This document shows, one piece after another, positions 9,065 through 17,060 of a stretch of 64,000 nt of DNA (positions within the stretch are counted from its first letter, which is position 1; each line of letters starts with the position of its first letter). The notes under the pieces are model-generated. The model was not told where the DNA came from. It saw only the letters and a list, made by a program, of their open reading frames with translations, and ran no database searches. The translations under genes and the position numbers were made by a program. This stretch comes from Cypionkella sp049896245 (GTDB taxonomy: Bacteria; Pseudomonadota; Alphaproteobacteria; Rhodobacterales; Rhodobacteraceae). The stretch covers positions 1-64,000 of the forward strand of contig NZ_JAFCTX010000005.1 in assembly GCF_049896245.1 (NCBI RefSeq), written 5' to 3'.

Positions 9065-9850
9065 ATGAGCATCCGCGTCACCGTTTGGGGCGAGAACGTC
9101 CACGAACAGAAAAACAAAGTTGTGTCAGAGGTTTACCCGCTGACCATGCATGGCACGATTGCCGCAAGCTTGAACAAGGCCGAAGGGATTGCAGCTACCA
9201 CCGTAACATTGCAAGACGCCGAACACGGGCTGACCGCCGAGAAACTGGCCGCGACCGATGTGCTGATCTGGTGGGGCCACGCAGCCCATGGCGACGTTGA
9301 TGATGCGATTGTCGAGCGGGTCTGCAACGCGGTTTGGGGCGGCATGGGGATCATCTTCCTGCACTCCGCCCATTTCGCCAAACCGTTCAAGCGGCTGATG
9401 GGCGCGCCGTGTAACCTGACGTGGCGGGAAGCAGGCGAGCGCGAACGGCTTTGGGTGACAAGCCGTCAGCATCCGATTGCCGCTGGCCTGCCGGGTCATT
9501 TTGAGCTGGAATACGAGGAAATGTATGGCGAGCCGTTTGGCGTGCCGGAACCCTTGGAGACGGTGTTCATCAGCTGGTTTGCTGGCGGTGAAGTGTTCCG
9601 CTCCGGTCTGACCTACAAGCGTGGCGCGGGCAATATTTTCTATTTCCGCCCCGGCCATGAAACCTATCCGACCTACCACGACGCCAATGTGCAGCGGGTG
9701 ATCTCAAACGCGGTGCGCTGGGCCTATAACCCGAATGTGCGGATCGCCGACCCGAATGAAGCGCCCAATACCATGATCGACAACGCGCTAGAGCCGATTA
9801 CCGAACGCGGACCGCGTCTGCACCATGACGGCGAGGCGGGGTATCGGTGA
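9065..9850 (+). CDS. thuA: ThuA-type trehalose utilisation protein
   Basis: The 261-residue ThuA-like protein has a class I glutamine-amidotransferase-like fold. Visible conserved pieces are VWGENVHEQ near the start, VLIWWGHAAHG, the region IIFLHSAHFAKPFKRLMG, and FYFRPGHETYPTYH. In rhizobia ThuA and ThuB act together on trehalose and 3-keto-trehalose downstream of the ThuEFGK importer, in the cytoplasm. Its place behind thuK and before thuB supports that role here. AGAAGGAGC precedes the start at good spacing. Confidence 0.85.
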   Translation: MSIRVTVWGENVHEQKNKVVSEVYPLTMHGTIAASLNKAEGIAATTVTLQDAEHGLTAEKLAATDVLIWWGHAAHGDVDDAIVERVCNAVWGGMGIIFLHSAHFAKPFKRLMGAPCNLTWREAGERERLWVTSRQHPIAAGLPGHFELEYEEMYGEPFGVPEPLETVFISWFAGGEVFRSGLTYKRGAGNIFYFRPGHETYPTYHDANVQRVISNAVRWAYNPNVRIADPNEAPNTMIDNALEPITERGPRLHHDGEAGYR

Positions 9851-10908
9851 TGGCATCCCCCGTTCGTATCCTGATCCTCGGCACCGGGGGCATGGCGGCC
9901 AACCATGCCGACAGTTTCAAGGCGATTGAGGGCGTCACGCTTGTCGGCGGCATCGACACGCGCCCTGTGCAACTGGCGGAGTTCTGTGATCGGTTTGGCA
10001 TCGCCGGGCGGTTTGCCTCGATTGACGAGGCGATTGCTTGGGGACAGTTTGACGCTGTCACCAATGTGACGCCAGATGCCGCGCATTACGCCACCACCCT
10101 GCCGTTTCTGGCGGCGGGCAAGCATGTGCTCTGTGAAAAACCGCTCGCCACGTCCGAAGCGCAGGCCGATGCGATGGCCGAAGCTGCCGCCAAGGCGGGC
10201 GTAGTGAATATGGTCAACCTCAGCTACCGCAACGTGGCCGCCCTGCAAAAAGCCGCCGCCATGGTGCGTGAAGGCGCCATCGGTACGGTGCGGCATTTTG
10301 AGGCGAGCTATCTGCAAAGCTGGCTGACCCAACCGGCCTGGGGCCATTGGGATAAGGAAAGCCAATGGCTGTGGCGGTTGTCGACCAAGCACGGATCGAA
10401 AGGTGTGCTGGGCGATGTTGGCATCCATATCCTTGATTTCGCGACCTTTATCGCCGGGCAGGCAGCGGTCGAAGTGTCCTGCCGCCTCGCCACCTTTCCC
10501 AAAGCCCCCGGCGATCAGATTGGCGAATACCCGCTCGATGCCAATGATTCCGCCACCATGCAGATCGTGCTGGAAAATGGCGCGCTTGGCACCGTGGCCG
10601 CAACGCGGTTTGCCTCCGGCCATCTGAACGACCTGCGCTTGCGGATTTATGGCGACAAGGGCGGGCTGGAAGTATGTTGGGAGAAGAACATCAGCACCCT
10701 GCGCGCCTGCCTTGAGGCCGATCTGCAAACGGGTCAGTGGCATGACGTTGAAGCCCCAGTTTTGGCGACGATCTATCAGCGTTTCATCGCCGCGATTCGG
10801 GGCGAGGGGGCTGCAGAGCCGGATTTTGCGCGCGGCGCAGCATTGCAGCGGCTGCTCGACCGGGCAGAGCAATCGGCAGGCCAAGCTGGGGTTAGTCTGA
10901 AGGTCTGA
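9850..10908 (+). CDS. thuB: ThuB-type Gfo/Idh/MocA oxidoreductase
   Basis: The protein has about 352 residues with an N-terminal Rossmann domain (ILILGTGGMAANHADSF, dinucleotide-binding glycines) and the family motif EKPLATSEAQADAMAEAA, whose Lys is catalytic in Gfo/Idh/MocA enzymes. GDVGIHILDFATFIAG provides the conserved Asp/His pair of the C-terminal domain. It likely oxidises or reduces the 3-position of the imported disaccharide with NAD(P). The ATG at 9850 overlaps the thuA stop by one base (TGATG); an in-frame GTG at 9847 is an alternative. A weak hairpin at about 10910-10945 may end the operon. Confidence 0.85.
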   Translation: MASPVRILILGTGGMAANHADSFKAIEGVTLVGGIDTRPVQLAEFCDRFGIAGRFASIDEAIAWGQFDAVTNVTPDAAHYATTLPFLAAGKHVLCEKPLATSEAQADAMAEAAAKAGVVNMVNLSYRNVAALQKAAAMVREGAIGTVRHFEASYLQSWLTQPAWGHWDKESQWLWRLSTKHGSKGVLGDVGIHILDFATFIAGQAAVEVSCRLATFPKAPGDQIGEYPLDANDSATMQIVLENGALGTVAATRFASGHLNDLRLRIYGDKGGLEVCWEKNISTLRACLEADLQTGQWHDVEAPVLATIYQRFIAAIRGEGAAEPDFARGAALQRLLDRAEQSAGQAGVSLKV

Positions 10909-11044
10909 TCCGGGTTTTGCTGTCGAAAACCGGGGCTTCCCCAGCGCCTCGGTTTGAATTTGTGCAAACTGATCTGAATCATAGGCGACAACGGAAACCA
11001 GTCTATACAGCGTATTACGTCAAATGATTATGAAGGGACGTCGC

Positions 11045-11533
11045 ATGTCTGATCTCAAAGGCTATTCGGCCAGCCAAATCTTTCTGCATTGGCTGGTGGC
11101 CGTCTTGATCTTGTACCAACTGATCTTTGGCGAAGATATGGGCGGCGCTTGGGATGCGTTTGAGGAGGGACGAAGCCCCGATATGACGCTCTGGGTTTGG
11201 GCGCATATCGTGGTGGGAAGCGCGGTGCTGGTGTTTGCGCTGTGGCGGCTGGCTTTGCGGTTCAGCCGTGGCGCGCCAGAGGCTCCTGCCGACTCAGCGC
11301 TGCTGCTGCTGGCGGCGAAATGGGGCCATAGGGCGCTTTATGCGGCGATGCTGTTGGCGCCGATCACCGGGCTTTTGGCTTGGTTTGGCGGCGTGGCTAC
11401 GGCGGCCGAGCTGCATGGATGGTTCAAGCCGGTGATTATCGTGCTGGTCCCCGGGCATGTGGTGGCAGCATTGTATCACCATTTTATCGTGAAGGATGGG
11501 TTGCTGCTGCGGATGCGCCGTCCGCTGGACTAA
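11045..11533 (+). CDS. Cytochrome b561 family protein
   Basis: This is a 162-residue four-helix membrane cytochrome. Histidines in the helices fit haem b ligation: FLHWLVAVLILYQLIFGED, VWAHIVVGSAVLVFALWRLALRF, KWGHRALYAAMLLAPITGLLAWF and VPGHVVAALYHHFIVKDG. The family passes electrons from quinol or acts as a superoxide:quinone oxidoreductase (CybB type). The start at 11045 follows GAAGGGACG; the frame is open seven codons further upstream. Monocistronic between thuB and a convergent gene. Confidence 0.85.
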   Translation: MSDLKGYSASQIFLHWLVAVLILYQLIFGEDMGGAWDAFEEGRSPDMTLWVWAHIVVGSAVLVFALWRLALRFSRGAPEAPADSALLLLAAKWGHRALYAAMLLAPITGLLAWFGGVATAAELHGWFKPVIIVLVPGHVVAALYHHFIVKDGLLLRMRRPLD

Positions 11534-11554
11534 GGCGCGCGGCCTGCGCCGAAG

Positions 11555-11597
11555 CGGAAAACGCGGTTTTCCGGCACGATTTTTGGCCCAAAAATCG
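11555..11597. terminator. Tandem two-hairpin bidirectional terminator
   Basis: Two perfect inverted repeats stand 3 nt apart between convergent genes: CGGAAAAC/GTTTTCCG with a GCG loop (11555-11573) and CGATTTTTGG/CCAAAAATCG around a single C (11577-11597). Each stem carries its own T and A runs, so it can stop transcription from either side. The second hairpin closely resembles the one at 15603-15624. Confidence 0.8.
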
Positions 11598-11612
11598 GTT
11601 TGGCGCGCTGAT

Positions 11613-12395
11613 CTAAGCAGACAAGCCGTTCAGGAAAACCCGCACAGCCTGCTCAAATTCACGCGGGCGCTCGGCGTGCAGCCAATGGCCCGCGCCGGGC
11701 AGTTTGGCGAAATGTGATTTCGGGAACAGGCTGCGGATCGCTTCGCGGTACTCTGGCTTGACATAATGCGACAGTGCCCCGGTGAGAAACAGCGTGTGGC
11801 CCGTAAACTGCCCCAAAGTGCCCGGCCAACCGACGATCAACGGCATCTGATCCTCCAGCACATCAAGGTTCAGCCGCCAGACCGGGGGCTGCGCCTTAAG
11901 ATCCAGAGATTGCAAGAAAAACGCCCGCAGGGCAGGGTCGGGGATGGTCGCACTCAGGCGGCGATCCGCCTCACTGCGCGAGGTCAGGCCGTTCAAATCC
12001 AGCCCGCGCATCGCGTCAATGTACTGCGTCTGATCATGGCTGTAGGCGACGGGTGCGATATCGGCGATCACCAGTTTGCGCACCAAATCACCCTCGGTCA
12101 GCGCCAGTTGCATCGCAGCCTTGCCGCCCATCGAATGGCCCAGCACATCCATCGGCGCGCCCAGTGCCGCAATCACCTCGGCCAGATCGCCCGCCATATC
12201 GGGATAGCTTTGCGAAGGCGCGCGCGGGCTTTGGCCGTGGTTGCGCATATCCACCACATGCACCGCGCGGCTGTCAGCCAGATGCCGGGCGATCACGCTC
12301 CAGTTGCGGGCAGAACCGAACAGCCCATGCGCGATCAGCAAATCGGGCAAGCTCGGGTCGGGTACGGTGGCGGGATAGGTGGTGATCGCAAGCAT
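11613..12395 (-). CDS. Alpha/beta hydrolase, YbfF-like esterase
   Basis: From the ATG at 12395 the protein has 260 residues. It shows the oxyanion region LLIAHGLFGSARNW, the strand VDMRNHGQSPR, the nucleophile elbow LGHSMGGKAAMQLAL (Ser), and the C-terminal catalytic His in LPGAGHWLHAERP. The acid is probably the Asp/Glu near VGWPGTL. YbfF-type enzymes cleave short acyl esters or acyl-CoA; the true substrate is unknown. The longer frame to 12464 has no ribosome site. Convergent with the cytochrome b561 gene. Confidence 0.85.
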   Translation of the reverse strand: MLAITTYPATVPDPSLPDLLIAHGLFGSARNWSVIARHLADSRAVHVVDMRNHGQSPRAPSQSYPDMAGDLAEVIAALGAPMDVLGHSMGGKAAMQLALTEGDLVRKLVIADIAPVAYSHDQTQYIDAMRGLDLNGLTSRSEADRRLSATIPDPALRAFFLQSLDLKAQPPVWRLNLDVLEDQMPLIVGWPGTLGQFTGHTLFLTGALSHYVKPEYREAIRSLFPKSHFAKLPGAGHWLHAERPREFEQAVRVFLNGLSA

Positions 12396-12505
12396 GTGGC
12401 TTTGATAGCGCGGCCACAGAACTTCGGCCAGAGAGTTTCGACCAGAGCAGTTGAAGCCCTGCACCTGCAGCGATAAGGTCCGGCAATGTCAAAAGGAAGT
12501 GCTAG

Positions 12506-12877
12506 ATGACCGGAGTGCCTATTCAGCAGATGGCCGACCGCGTGGCGGGTCTGATGGAAGAGCGCCTGCGGGTGCGCGGGCAGGGGCTTGGCGAAAAGCT
12601 GCGCAAGGGCGGGCGGTTGTTGCCGCGCCGGGTGCGGGCAGCGGCCGAGATTTTGCAGACAGGCGCGGTGATGGCGCAGAACCCCAAACTGTGGTCGCAG
12701 GTCGATCAGCAGGCCGTGGCGCAGGCCTACGACACCTGCGTGCGGCATCTGAACAACGTCGATGGCGGTGATCGCCGCAAGGGTGCTGTGCTGGGGATTG
12801 CAGCTTCGGTGGCGTTCTCGGTTCTGGTCGTCGCGGCTTTGCTGTTTTCCGTGCTGCGTTGGCGCGGCTTTATCTAA
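12506..12877 (+). CDS. Small membrane-anchored protein of unknown function
   Basis: The 123-residue protein begins MTGVPIQQMADRVAGLMEERL after AAGGAAG. The N-terminal two thirds are basic and helical, with a possible coiled segment (residues 10-50). A single transmembrane helix lies near the C-terminus (about 98-117, VLGIAASVAFSVLVVAALLF), so it looks tail-anchored with the bulk in the cytoplasm. No domain was recognised. It is divergent from the hydrolase gene. Confidence 0.65.
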   Translation: MTGVPIQQMADRVAGLMEERLRVRGQGLGEKLRKGGRLLPRRVRAAAEILQTGAVMAQNPKLWSQVDQQAVAQAYDTCVRHLNNVDGGDRRKGAVLGIAASVAFSVLVVAALLFSVLRWRGFI

Positions 12878-13168
12878 GCGGTTTGGGCGAAAGCGTCGGC
12901 AAGGGTATCAAACTGCTGCTTAGATTGGGCGCATCATTGGCTGAAACTTATGTCTGCACGGATACCAAGCGAGCTTTATACAGAACATCTTGTATAGCAC
13001 CTGTATCAAAACACAAGTCGCTCCCAGCGGGGAAGAACTTTCCGCAGCCAAGATGCTTTTTCGCCGAAAAGATGTGGTGCCTGCAAGCAACGCGGGTCAA
13101 AACCATTCGCAGCGCCAAATTCGAAACCTAGCCAGTCGAGGGCATCCAGCCCAAAGTCCGCGCAAAAC
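12878..13168. other. Gene-free gap between convergent genes with a repeated motif
   Basis: No convincing gene is present in this 291-nt region. It contains an inverted repeat TATACA...TGTATA (12977-12996) and, on the minus strand at 13012-13034, a motif that recurs at 30447-30469: TTCCCCGCTGGGA, two variable bases, GACTTGTG. A/T content is higher than in the neighbouring genes. A small RNA or a protein-binding site is possible but not shown. Confidence 0.4.
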
Positions 13169-13198
13169 AAAAGGGCGCAGGTTTTCCTGCACCCTTTT
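13169..13198 (-). terminator. Intrinsic terminator of glyA
   Basis: On the minus strand a 13-bp stem (AAAAGGGTGCAGG with CCTGCGCCCTTTT, one G-U pair) has an AAAA loop and is followed by T-rich sequence (13164-13172). It lies 17 nt beyond the glyA stop codon. Confidence 0.88.
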
Positions 13199-13214
13199 CT
13201 CGATGTTGTAAGCT

Positions 13215-14507
13215 TTACAGCCCCGGATAAATCGGGAATTTCTCGCACATGGCTTCAACGCGGGCCTTCACCGCAGCCTCAACCTCGCCATTGCCGTCCT
13301 CGCCATTGGCGGCCAGACCATCAACCACTTCGACGATCCATTTGCCGATCTGGCGGAATTCGGCCTCGCCAAAACCGCGCGTGGTGCCTGCCGGAGTGCC
13401 CAAACGCACACCGCTTGTCACCATCGGTTTTTCCGGGTCAAACGGGATGCCGTTCTTGTTGCAGGTGATGTTGGCGCGGCCCAAGGCTTTCTCGGTCGCG
13501 TTGCCTTTGACGTTTTTCGGGCGCAGATCGACCAGCATCACATGGGTATCGGTGCCGCCGGTGACGATATCAAGGCCGCCCTTCATCAACTCATCCGCCA
13601 AAGCCTGCGCGTTCTTGATCACCTGACCTGCATAGGTCTTGAACTCGGGCCGCAACGCCTCGCCAAACGCCACGGCTTTCGCCGCGATCACATGCATCAA
13701 AGGCCCGCCTTGGATGCCGGGGAAAATCGCCGAGTTCACTTTCTTGGCGATGTCTTCGTTGTTGGTCAGGATCATGCCGCCACGCGGGCCGCGCAGGGTT
13801 TTGTGCGTCGTGGTGGTTGCCACATCGGCATAGGGGAAGGGTGACGGATGATGACCGCCCGCCACAAGGCCCGCAAAATGCGCCATATCGACCAGCAGAT
13901 ACGCGCCGACCTTATCAGCAATCGCGCGGAAACGGGCAAAGTCGATCTGGCGCGGAATGGCCGAGCCACCCGCGATGATCAGCTTGGGCTGATGCTCTAT
14001 CGCCAAAGCCTCGACCTGATCGTAGTCGATCAGATTGTCTTGCTGGCGCACGCCGTATTGGATGGCATTGAACCATTTGCCGGATTGGTTCGGCGCAGCC
14101 CCATGGGTAAGGTGGCCACCCGAGGCCAAATTCATCCCCAAAATAGTATCACCCGGCTTGATCAGCGCCTGAAACACGCCTTGGTTGGCCTGAGAGCCCG
14201 AATTTGGCTGCACATTAGCAAACCCGCAACCAAACAACTGCTTGGCGCGCTCAATCGCCAGATTTTCCGCCACATCAACAAACTCGCAGCCGCCGTAGTA
14301 CCGCTTGCCCGGATAGCCCTCGGCATACTTGTTGGTCATTACCGAGCCTTGCGCTTCCATCACCGCGCGACTGACGATGTTCTCCGAGGCGATCAGCTCG
14401 ATCTCATGGCGCTGACGCCCGAGTTCACTGGTGATCGAGCCGAAAAGTTCGGGATCGCGGCTGGACAGGCTTTCGGTGAAAAATCCGGTATCGCTTTGGG
14501 CGGTCAT
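13215..14507 (-). CDS. glyA: Serine hydroxymethyltransferase
   Basis: The 430-residue PLP enzyme interconverts serine and glycine, charging tetrahydrofolate with a one-carbon unit. Conserved features are ELIASENIVSRAVMEAQGS near residue 35, YPGKRYYGGCEFVD, LVDMAHFAGLVAGG with the PLP-contacting Asp and His, and the lysine motif ATTTTHKTLRGPRGG. The start at 14507 follows GGAGAC; the annotated frame is open to 14576 without ribosome site. It links with the folate genes pabB, pabC and fthC elsewhere in the window. A single-gene transcript with its own promoter and terminator. Confidence 0.96.
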   Translation of the reverse strand: MTAQSDTGFFTESLSSRDPELFGSITSELGRQRHEIELIASENIVSRAVMEAQGSVMTNKYAEGYPGKRYYGGCEFVDVAENLAIERAKQLFGCGFANVQPNSGSQANQGVFQALIKPGDTILGMNLASGGHLTHGAAPNQSGKWFNAIQYGVRQQDNLIDYDQVEALAIEHQPKLIIAGGSAIPRQIDFARFRAIADKVGAYLLVDMAHFAGLVAGGHHPSPFPYADVATTTTHKTLRGPRGGMILTNNEDIAKKVNSAIFPGIQGGPLMHVIAAKAVAFGEALRPEFKTYAGQVIKNAQALADELMKGGLDIVTGGTDTHVMLVDLRPKNVKGNATEKALGRANITCNKNGIPFDPEKPMVTSGVRLGTPAGTTRGFGEAEFRQIGKWIVEVVDGLAANGEDGNGEVEAAVKARVEAMCEKFPIYPGL

Positions 14508-14614
14508 GGCGTCTCCTGCGGGTGATGGGCCGATTTGCAGCGGTTTTAGGCCAAGGGCGGGCTTTGGGGAAGGCAAGAAACGACTCAGGAAGCGTCGGTT
14601 ACGCCGTCTTGTTC

Positions 14615-14644
14615 ACTATAGGAAACTTGTTACCGCTATCGCAA
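14615..14644 (-). promoter_or_regulatory. Predicted vegetative promoter of glyA
   Basis: On the minus strand TTGCGA (14639-14644) and TATAGT (14615-14620) are 18 nt apart, a good match to a sigma-70 type promoter, about 108 nt upstream of the glyA start. No glycine-riboswitch-like structure was recognised in the leader. Confidence 0.5.
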
Positions 14645-14713
14645 GCACGGCGAGGGGTTGAGTTTGGCGGCAGGGCGGGCAAGGCTGCGCATCCCAAGCA
14701 CAAGGATTCTGGG

Positions 14714-15478
14714 GTGGTGTTCAAGAAGATCGCGTTTGTGGCCAGTGCGACCCCGGCGGCGCAAGAGGCGTTGGTGGAATTGGTGGGCTTGCATGGGCAG
14801 GTCGCCGTGGACAGCGCCGATGTGGTGGTGGCGCTGGGCGGCGACGGCTTTATGTTGCAAACTCTGCATGAAACTCAGCCATTGGGTCTGCCGGTCTATG
14901 GCATGAACTGCGGCACGGTAGGGTTCTTGATGAACGCATATTCGGCGGACTTGCTGCCGAAACGGTTGAACGTGGCCGAGGAAGCGGTGATCCATCCCCT
15001 TGCGATGACGGCGGTATCGGTGGATGGATCAGTGACGCAGGCGCTGGCGATCAACGAGGTGTCCTTGCTGCGTGCGGGTCCGCAGGCGGCGAAGGTGCGG
15101 ATCTCGGTCGATGGTGTGGTGCGGTTGGAGGAGTTGGTCTGTGATGGGGTGCTGGTGGCCACGCCTGCGGGATCGACGGCGTATAATTATTCGGCGCATG
15201 GGCCAGTGCTTCCCATTGGGTCGGGTGTGCTGGCTTTGACACCGATGGCGGCATTTAGGCCGAGAAGGTGGCGGGGGGCATTGCTGCCGAAATCGGTGGT
15301 GGTGCGGTTTGATATTCTGGAACCTGAAAAACGCCCGGTGCGGGCGGATGCGGACAGCCGACCGGTCACGGATGTGGTTTCGGTGGAAATCCGCTCGGAA
15401 CCCACGATCCGGCACCGGATTTTGTTTGATCCGGGGCATGGGTTGGAGGAGCGGCTGATCGTGGAGCAATTTGCTTGA
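14714..15478 (+). CDS. nadK: NAD kinase
   Basis: The enzyme makes NADP from NAD and ATP. The GGDG signature is in VVALGGDGFMLQTLHET, followed by YGMNCGTVGFLMN, the conserved LAINEVSLLR and VATPAGSTAYNYSAHGPVLP. A GTG start at 14714 (or 14717) is chosen because AGGA lies 7 nt upstream and the homologous region begins there (VVFKKIAFVAS). This gives 254 residues, normal for alphaproteobacteria; the frame open to 14522 is unlikely to be translated and would overlap the glyA promoter. Divergent from glyA. Confidence 0.92.
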   Translation: MVFKKIAFVASATPAAQEALVELVGLHGQVAVDSADVVVALGGDGFMLQTLHETQPLGLPVYGMNCGTVGFLMNAYSADLLPKRLNVAEEAVIHPLAMTAVSVDGSVTQALAINEVSLLRAGPQAAKVRISVDGVVRLEELVCDGVLVATPAGSTAYNYSAHGPVLPIGSGVLALTPMAAFRPRRWRGALLPKSVVVRFDILEPEKRPVRADADSRPVTDVVSVEIRSEPTIRHRILFDPGHGLEERLIVEQFA

Positions 15479-15577
15479 TCTGAGGCCCGTCCACGCGTGG
15501 ACTGAATTTGCACTGTGATAAATCAATAGGTCACGGGTGGGCTGTTTGGGAAGTGTTAACACTTGCCCGTTGCGGAA

Positions 15578-15624
15578 CCGATTTCTGTCACAGAAATCGG
15601 CACGATTTTTTACGTAAAAAATCG
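15578..15624. terminator. Tandem two-hairpin bidirectional terminator
   Basis: The first hairpin is CCGATTTCTG/CAGAAATCGG with a TCA loop (15578-15600). Two bases later comes a perfect 22-bp palindrome, CGATTTTTTAC followed by its own complement (15603-15624). It separates nadK from the convergent sigma-54 regulator. The layout, including the CA spacer and the CGATTTTT/AAAAATCG second stem, repeats that seen at 11555-11597. Confidence 0.8.
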
Positions 15625-15626
15625 CC

Positions 15627-17060
15627 CTAGCGCTGCGTCCAGGTCTCAATCTTGCGGTAGAGCGTCGAGGGCGACAGTTCCAGCACTCTTGCGGCTTTTG
15701 GCACCGAGCCGTTGTGTTGCGCAAGCGTGGCTTCGATCACCAGACGCTCGATCTCGGCCAAGGGGCGGCCCAGCAGCGACCCGAGGCCAAGCGGTTCTGG
15801 TTGGCTCGGCGGCTCGCTTGGATGGGCTGGGCACTGCGCGATCAGCAGGTCTTGCGCCTGCTGCGGCAGACTGGCGGGCAGCATCGCAGAGGTCAGCACC
15901 CCGCCATCGTGCAGCACGGCGACGTTGCGGATCACATTCAGCACTTGTCGCACATTGCCGGGCCACGGCAGGCGGCGGAACAGCGTGCGCACCTCGGGCG
16001 ACAAACCGTCAAACTGCTTGCCTTCCTCTTGCGCAAAGCGGGCGAGCGCGGTTTCGGCGATCTCGATCACATCATCGCCGCGCTCGCGCAGCGGCGGCAT
16101 ATGGATCGGCACCACGAACAGGCGGTAAAACAGATCCTCGCGGAATTGGCCGCACCGCACCGCATCCATCGGATCACGGTTGGTGGCGCAGACGATGCGG
16201 ACATTGACCTTCTTTGGCCGGGTCGCTCCCACCGGCACCACGGTAGAGGTTTGCAAAAACCGCAGCAGTTTGGTTTGCAGTGCCGGGGCCATTTCGCAGA
16301 CTTCGTCCAAAAACAGCGTGCCGCCATCCGCTGCCGTGGCCGCCCCCGGTTTGTCGGAAATCGCCCCGGTGAAGCTGCCCTTCATATGGCCGAACACTTC
16401 GGATTCCAGCAAATCCTGCGGGATCGCGCCACAGTTCAGCGCGATGAACGGGCCGTTGGCGCGCGGGCTGTTGCTATGTACCGCCAAAGCGCACAGCTCT
16501 TTGCCAGTGCCGCTTTCGCCCGTGATGAACACCGTAGCCATTGACCGCGCCACCGAGACGATGGTGGCGTGGATGGCGGCCATCGCTTGCGACGAGCCGA
16601 TGAAGCCGCTGCCAATCGGCGGCACCGCAAGGATCGTGGCGGGCAGCACCGTCAGCGGCGCTGCGGCTTTGGCGCGCGGCTTGGCAGACGCCGCCTTATG
16701 AGCATTGGCCACGACATTCAGCAGTCGGGCCTCGTCAAACGGTTTGACCAGAAACTCATGCGCGCCCGCCCGCATCGCCTCAACCGCCTTGTTGATCGAG
16801 CCATGCGCCGTCATCACCACAACATGCAGGCCGGGGTGGATTTGCAGCATTTCGCGCATCAAATCAAGACCATCGCGGTCGGGCAGCACCAGATCCAGCA
16901 AGATCACCTGTGGCGTGGCCTCAAGCAACAACTCCAGCCCCTCGGCAGCCGAGCCTGCTGTCACCACCGCATAGCCGGCTTTGGTCAGTGCCGCGCGATA
17001 CAGCAGTTGCAACGAGGGTGTGTCCTCGATCAACAGGATAGGGGACAGAGCTGAGGTCAC
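15627..17060 (-). CDS. Sigma-54-dependent response regulator, NtrC/LuxO type
   Basis: The 477-residue protein has three parts. A receiver domain (about 1-125) has the acidic pair in LLIEDTPSL, phospho-Asp in ILLDLVLPDRDG and Lys in VKPF. An AAA+ domain (about 160-395) has Walker A GESGTGKE, Walker B GGTLFLDEV and the sigma-54 contact loop GSFTGA (usually GAFTGA). A Fis-type helix-turn-helix at the C-terminus reads NGSVPKAARVLELSPSTLYRKI. It should activate sigma-54 promoters when phosphorylated by the kinase encoded upstream, with which it overlaps by 4 nt. Its target genes are unknown. Confidence 0.9.
   Translation of the reverse strand: MTSALSPILLIEDTPSLQLLYRAALTKAGYAVVTAGSAAEGLELLLEATPQVILLDLVLPDRDGLDLMREMLQIHPGLHVVVMTAHGSINKAVEAMRAGAHEFLVKPFDEARLLNVVANAHKAASAKPRAKAAAPLTVLPATILAVPPIGSGFIGSSQAMAAIHATIVSVARSMATVFITGESGTGKELCALAVHSNSPRANGPFIALNCGAIPQDLLESEVFGHMKGSFTGAISDKPGAATAADGGTLFLDEVCEMAPALQTKLLRFLQTSTVVPVGATRPKKVNVRIVCATNRDPMDAVRCGQFREDLFYRLFVVPIHMPPLRERGDDVIEIAETALARFAQEEGKQFDGLSPEVRTLFRRLPWPGNVRQVLNVIRNVAVLHDGGVLTSAMLPASLPQQAQDLLIAQCPAHPSEPPSQPEPLGLGSLLGRPLAEIERLVIEATLAQHNGSVPKAARVLELSPSTLYRKIETWTQR

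Noticed and set aside
14522..14713. Longer N-terminus for NAD kinase
   Set aside because: The extra 64 codons have no homology to the family, cover the glyA promoter, and a GTG with a ribosome site stands exactly where conservation begins.
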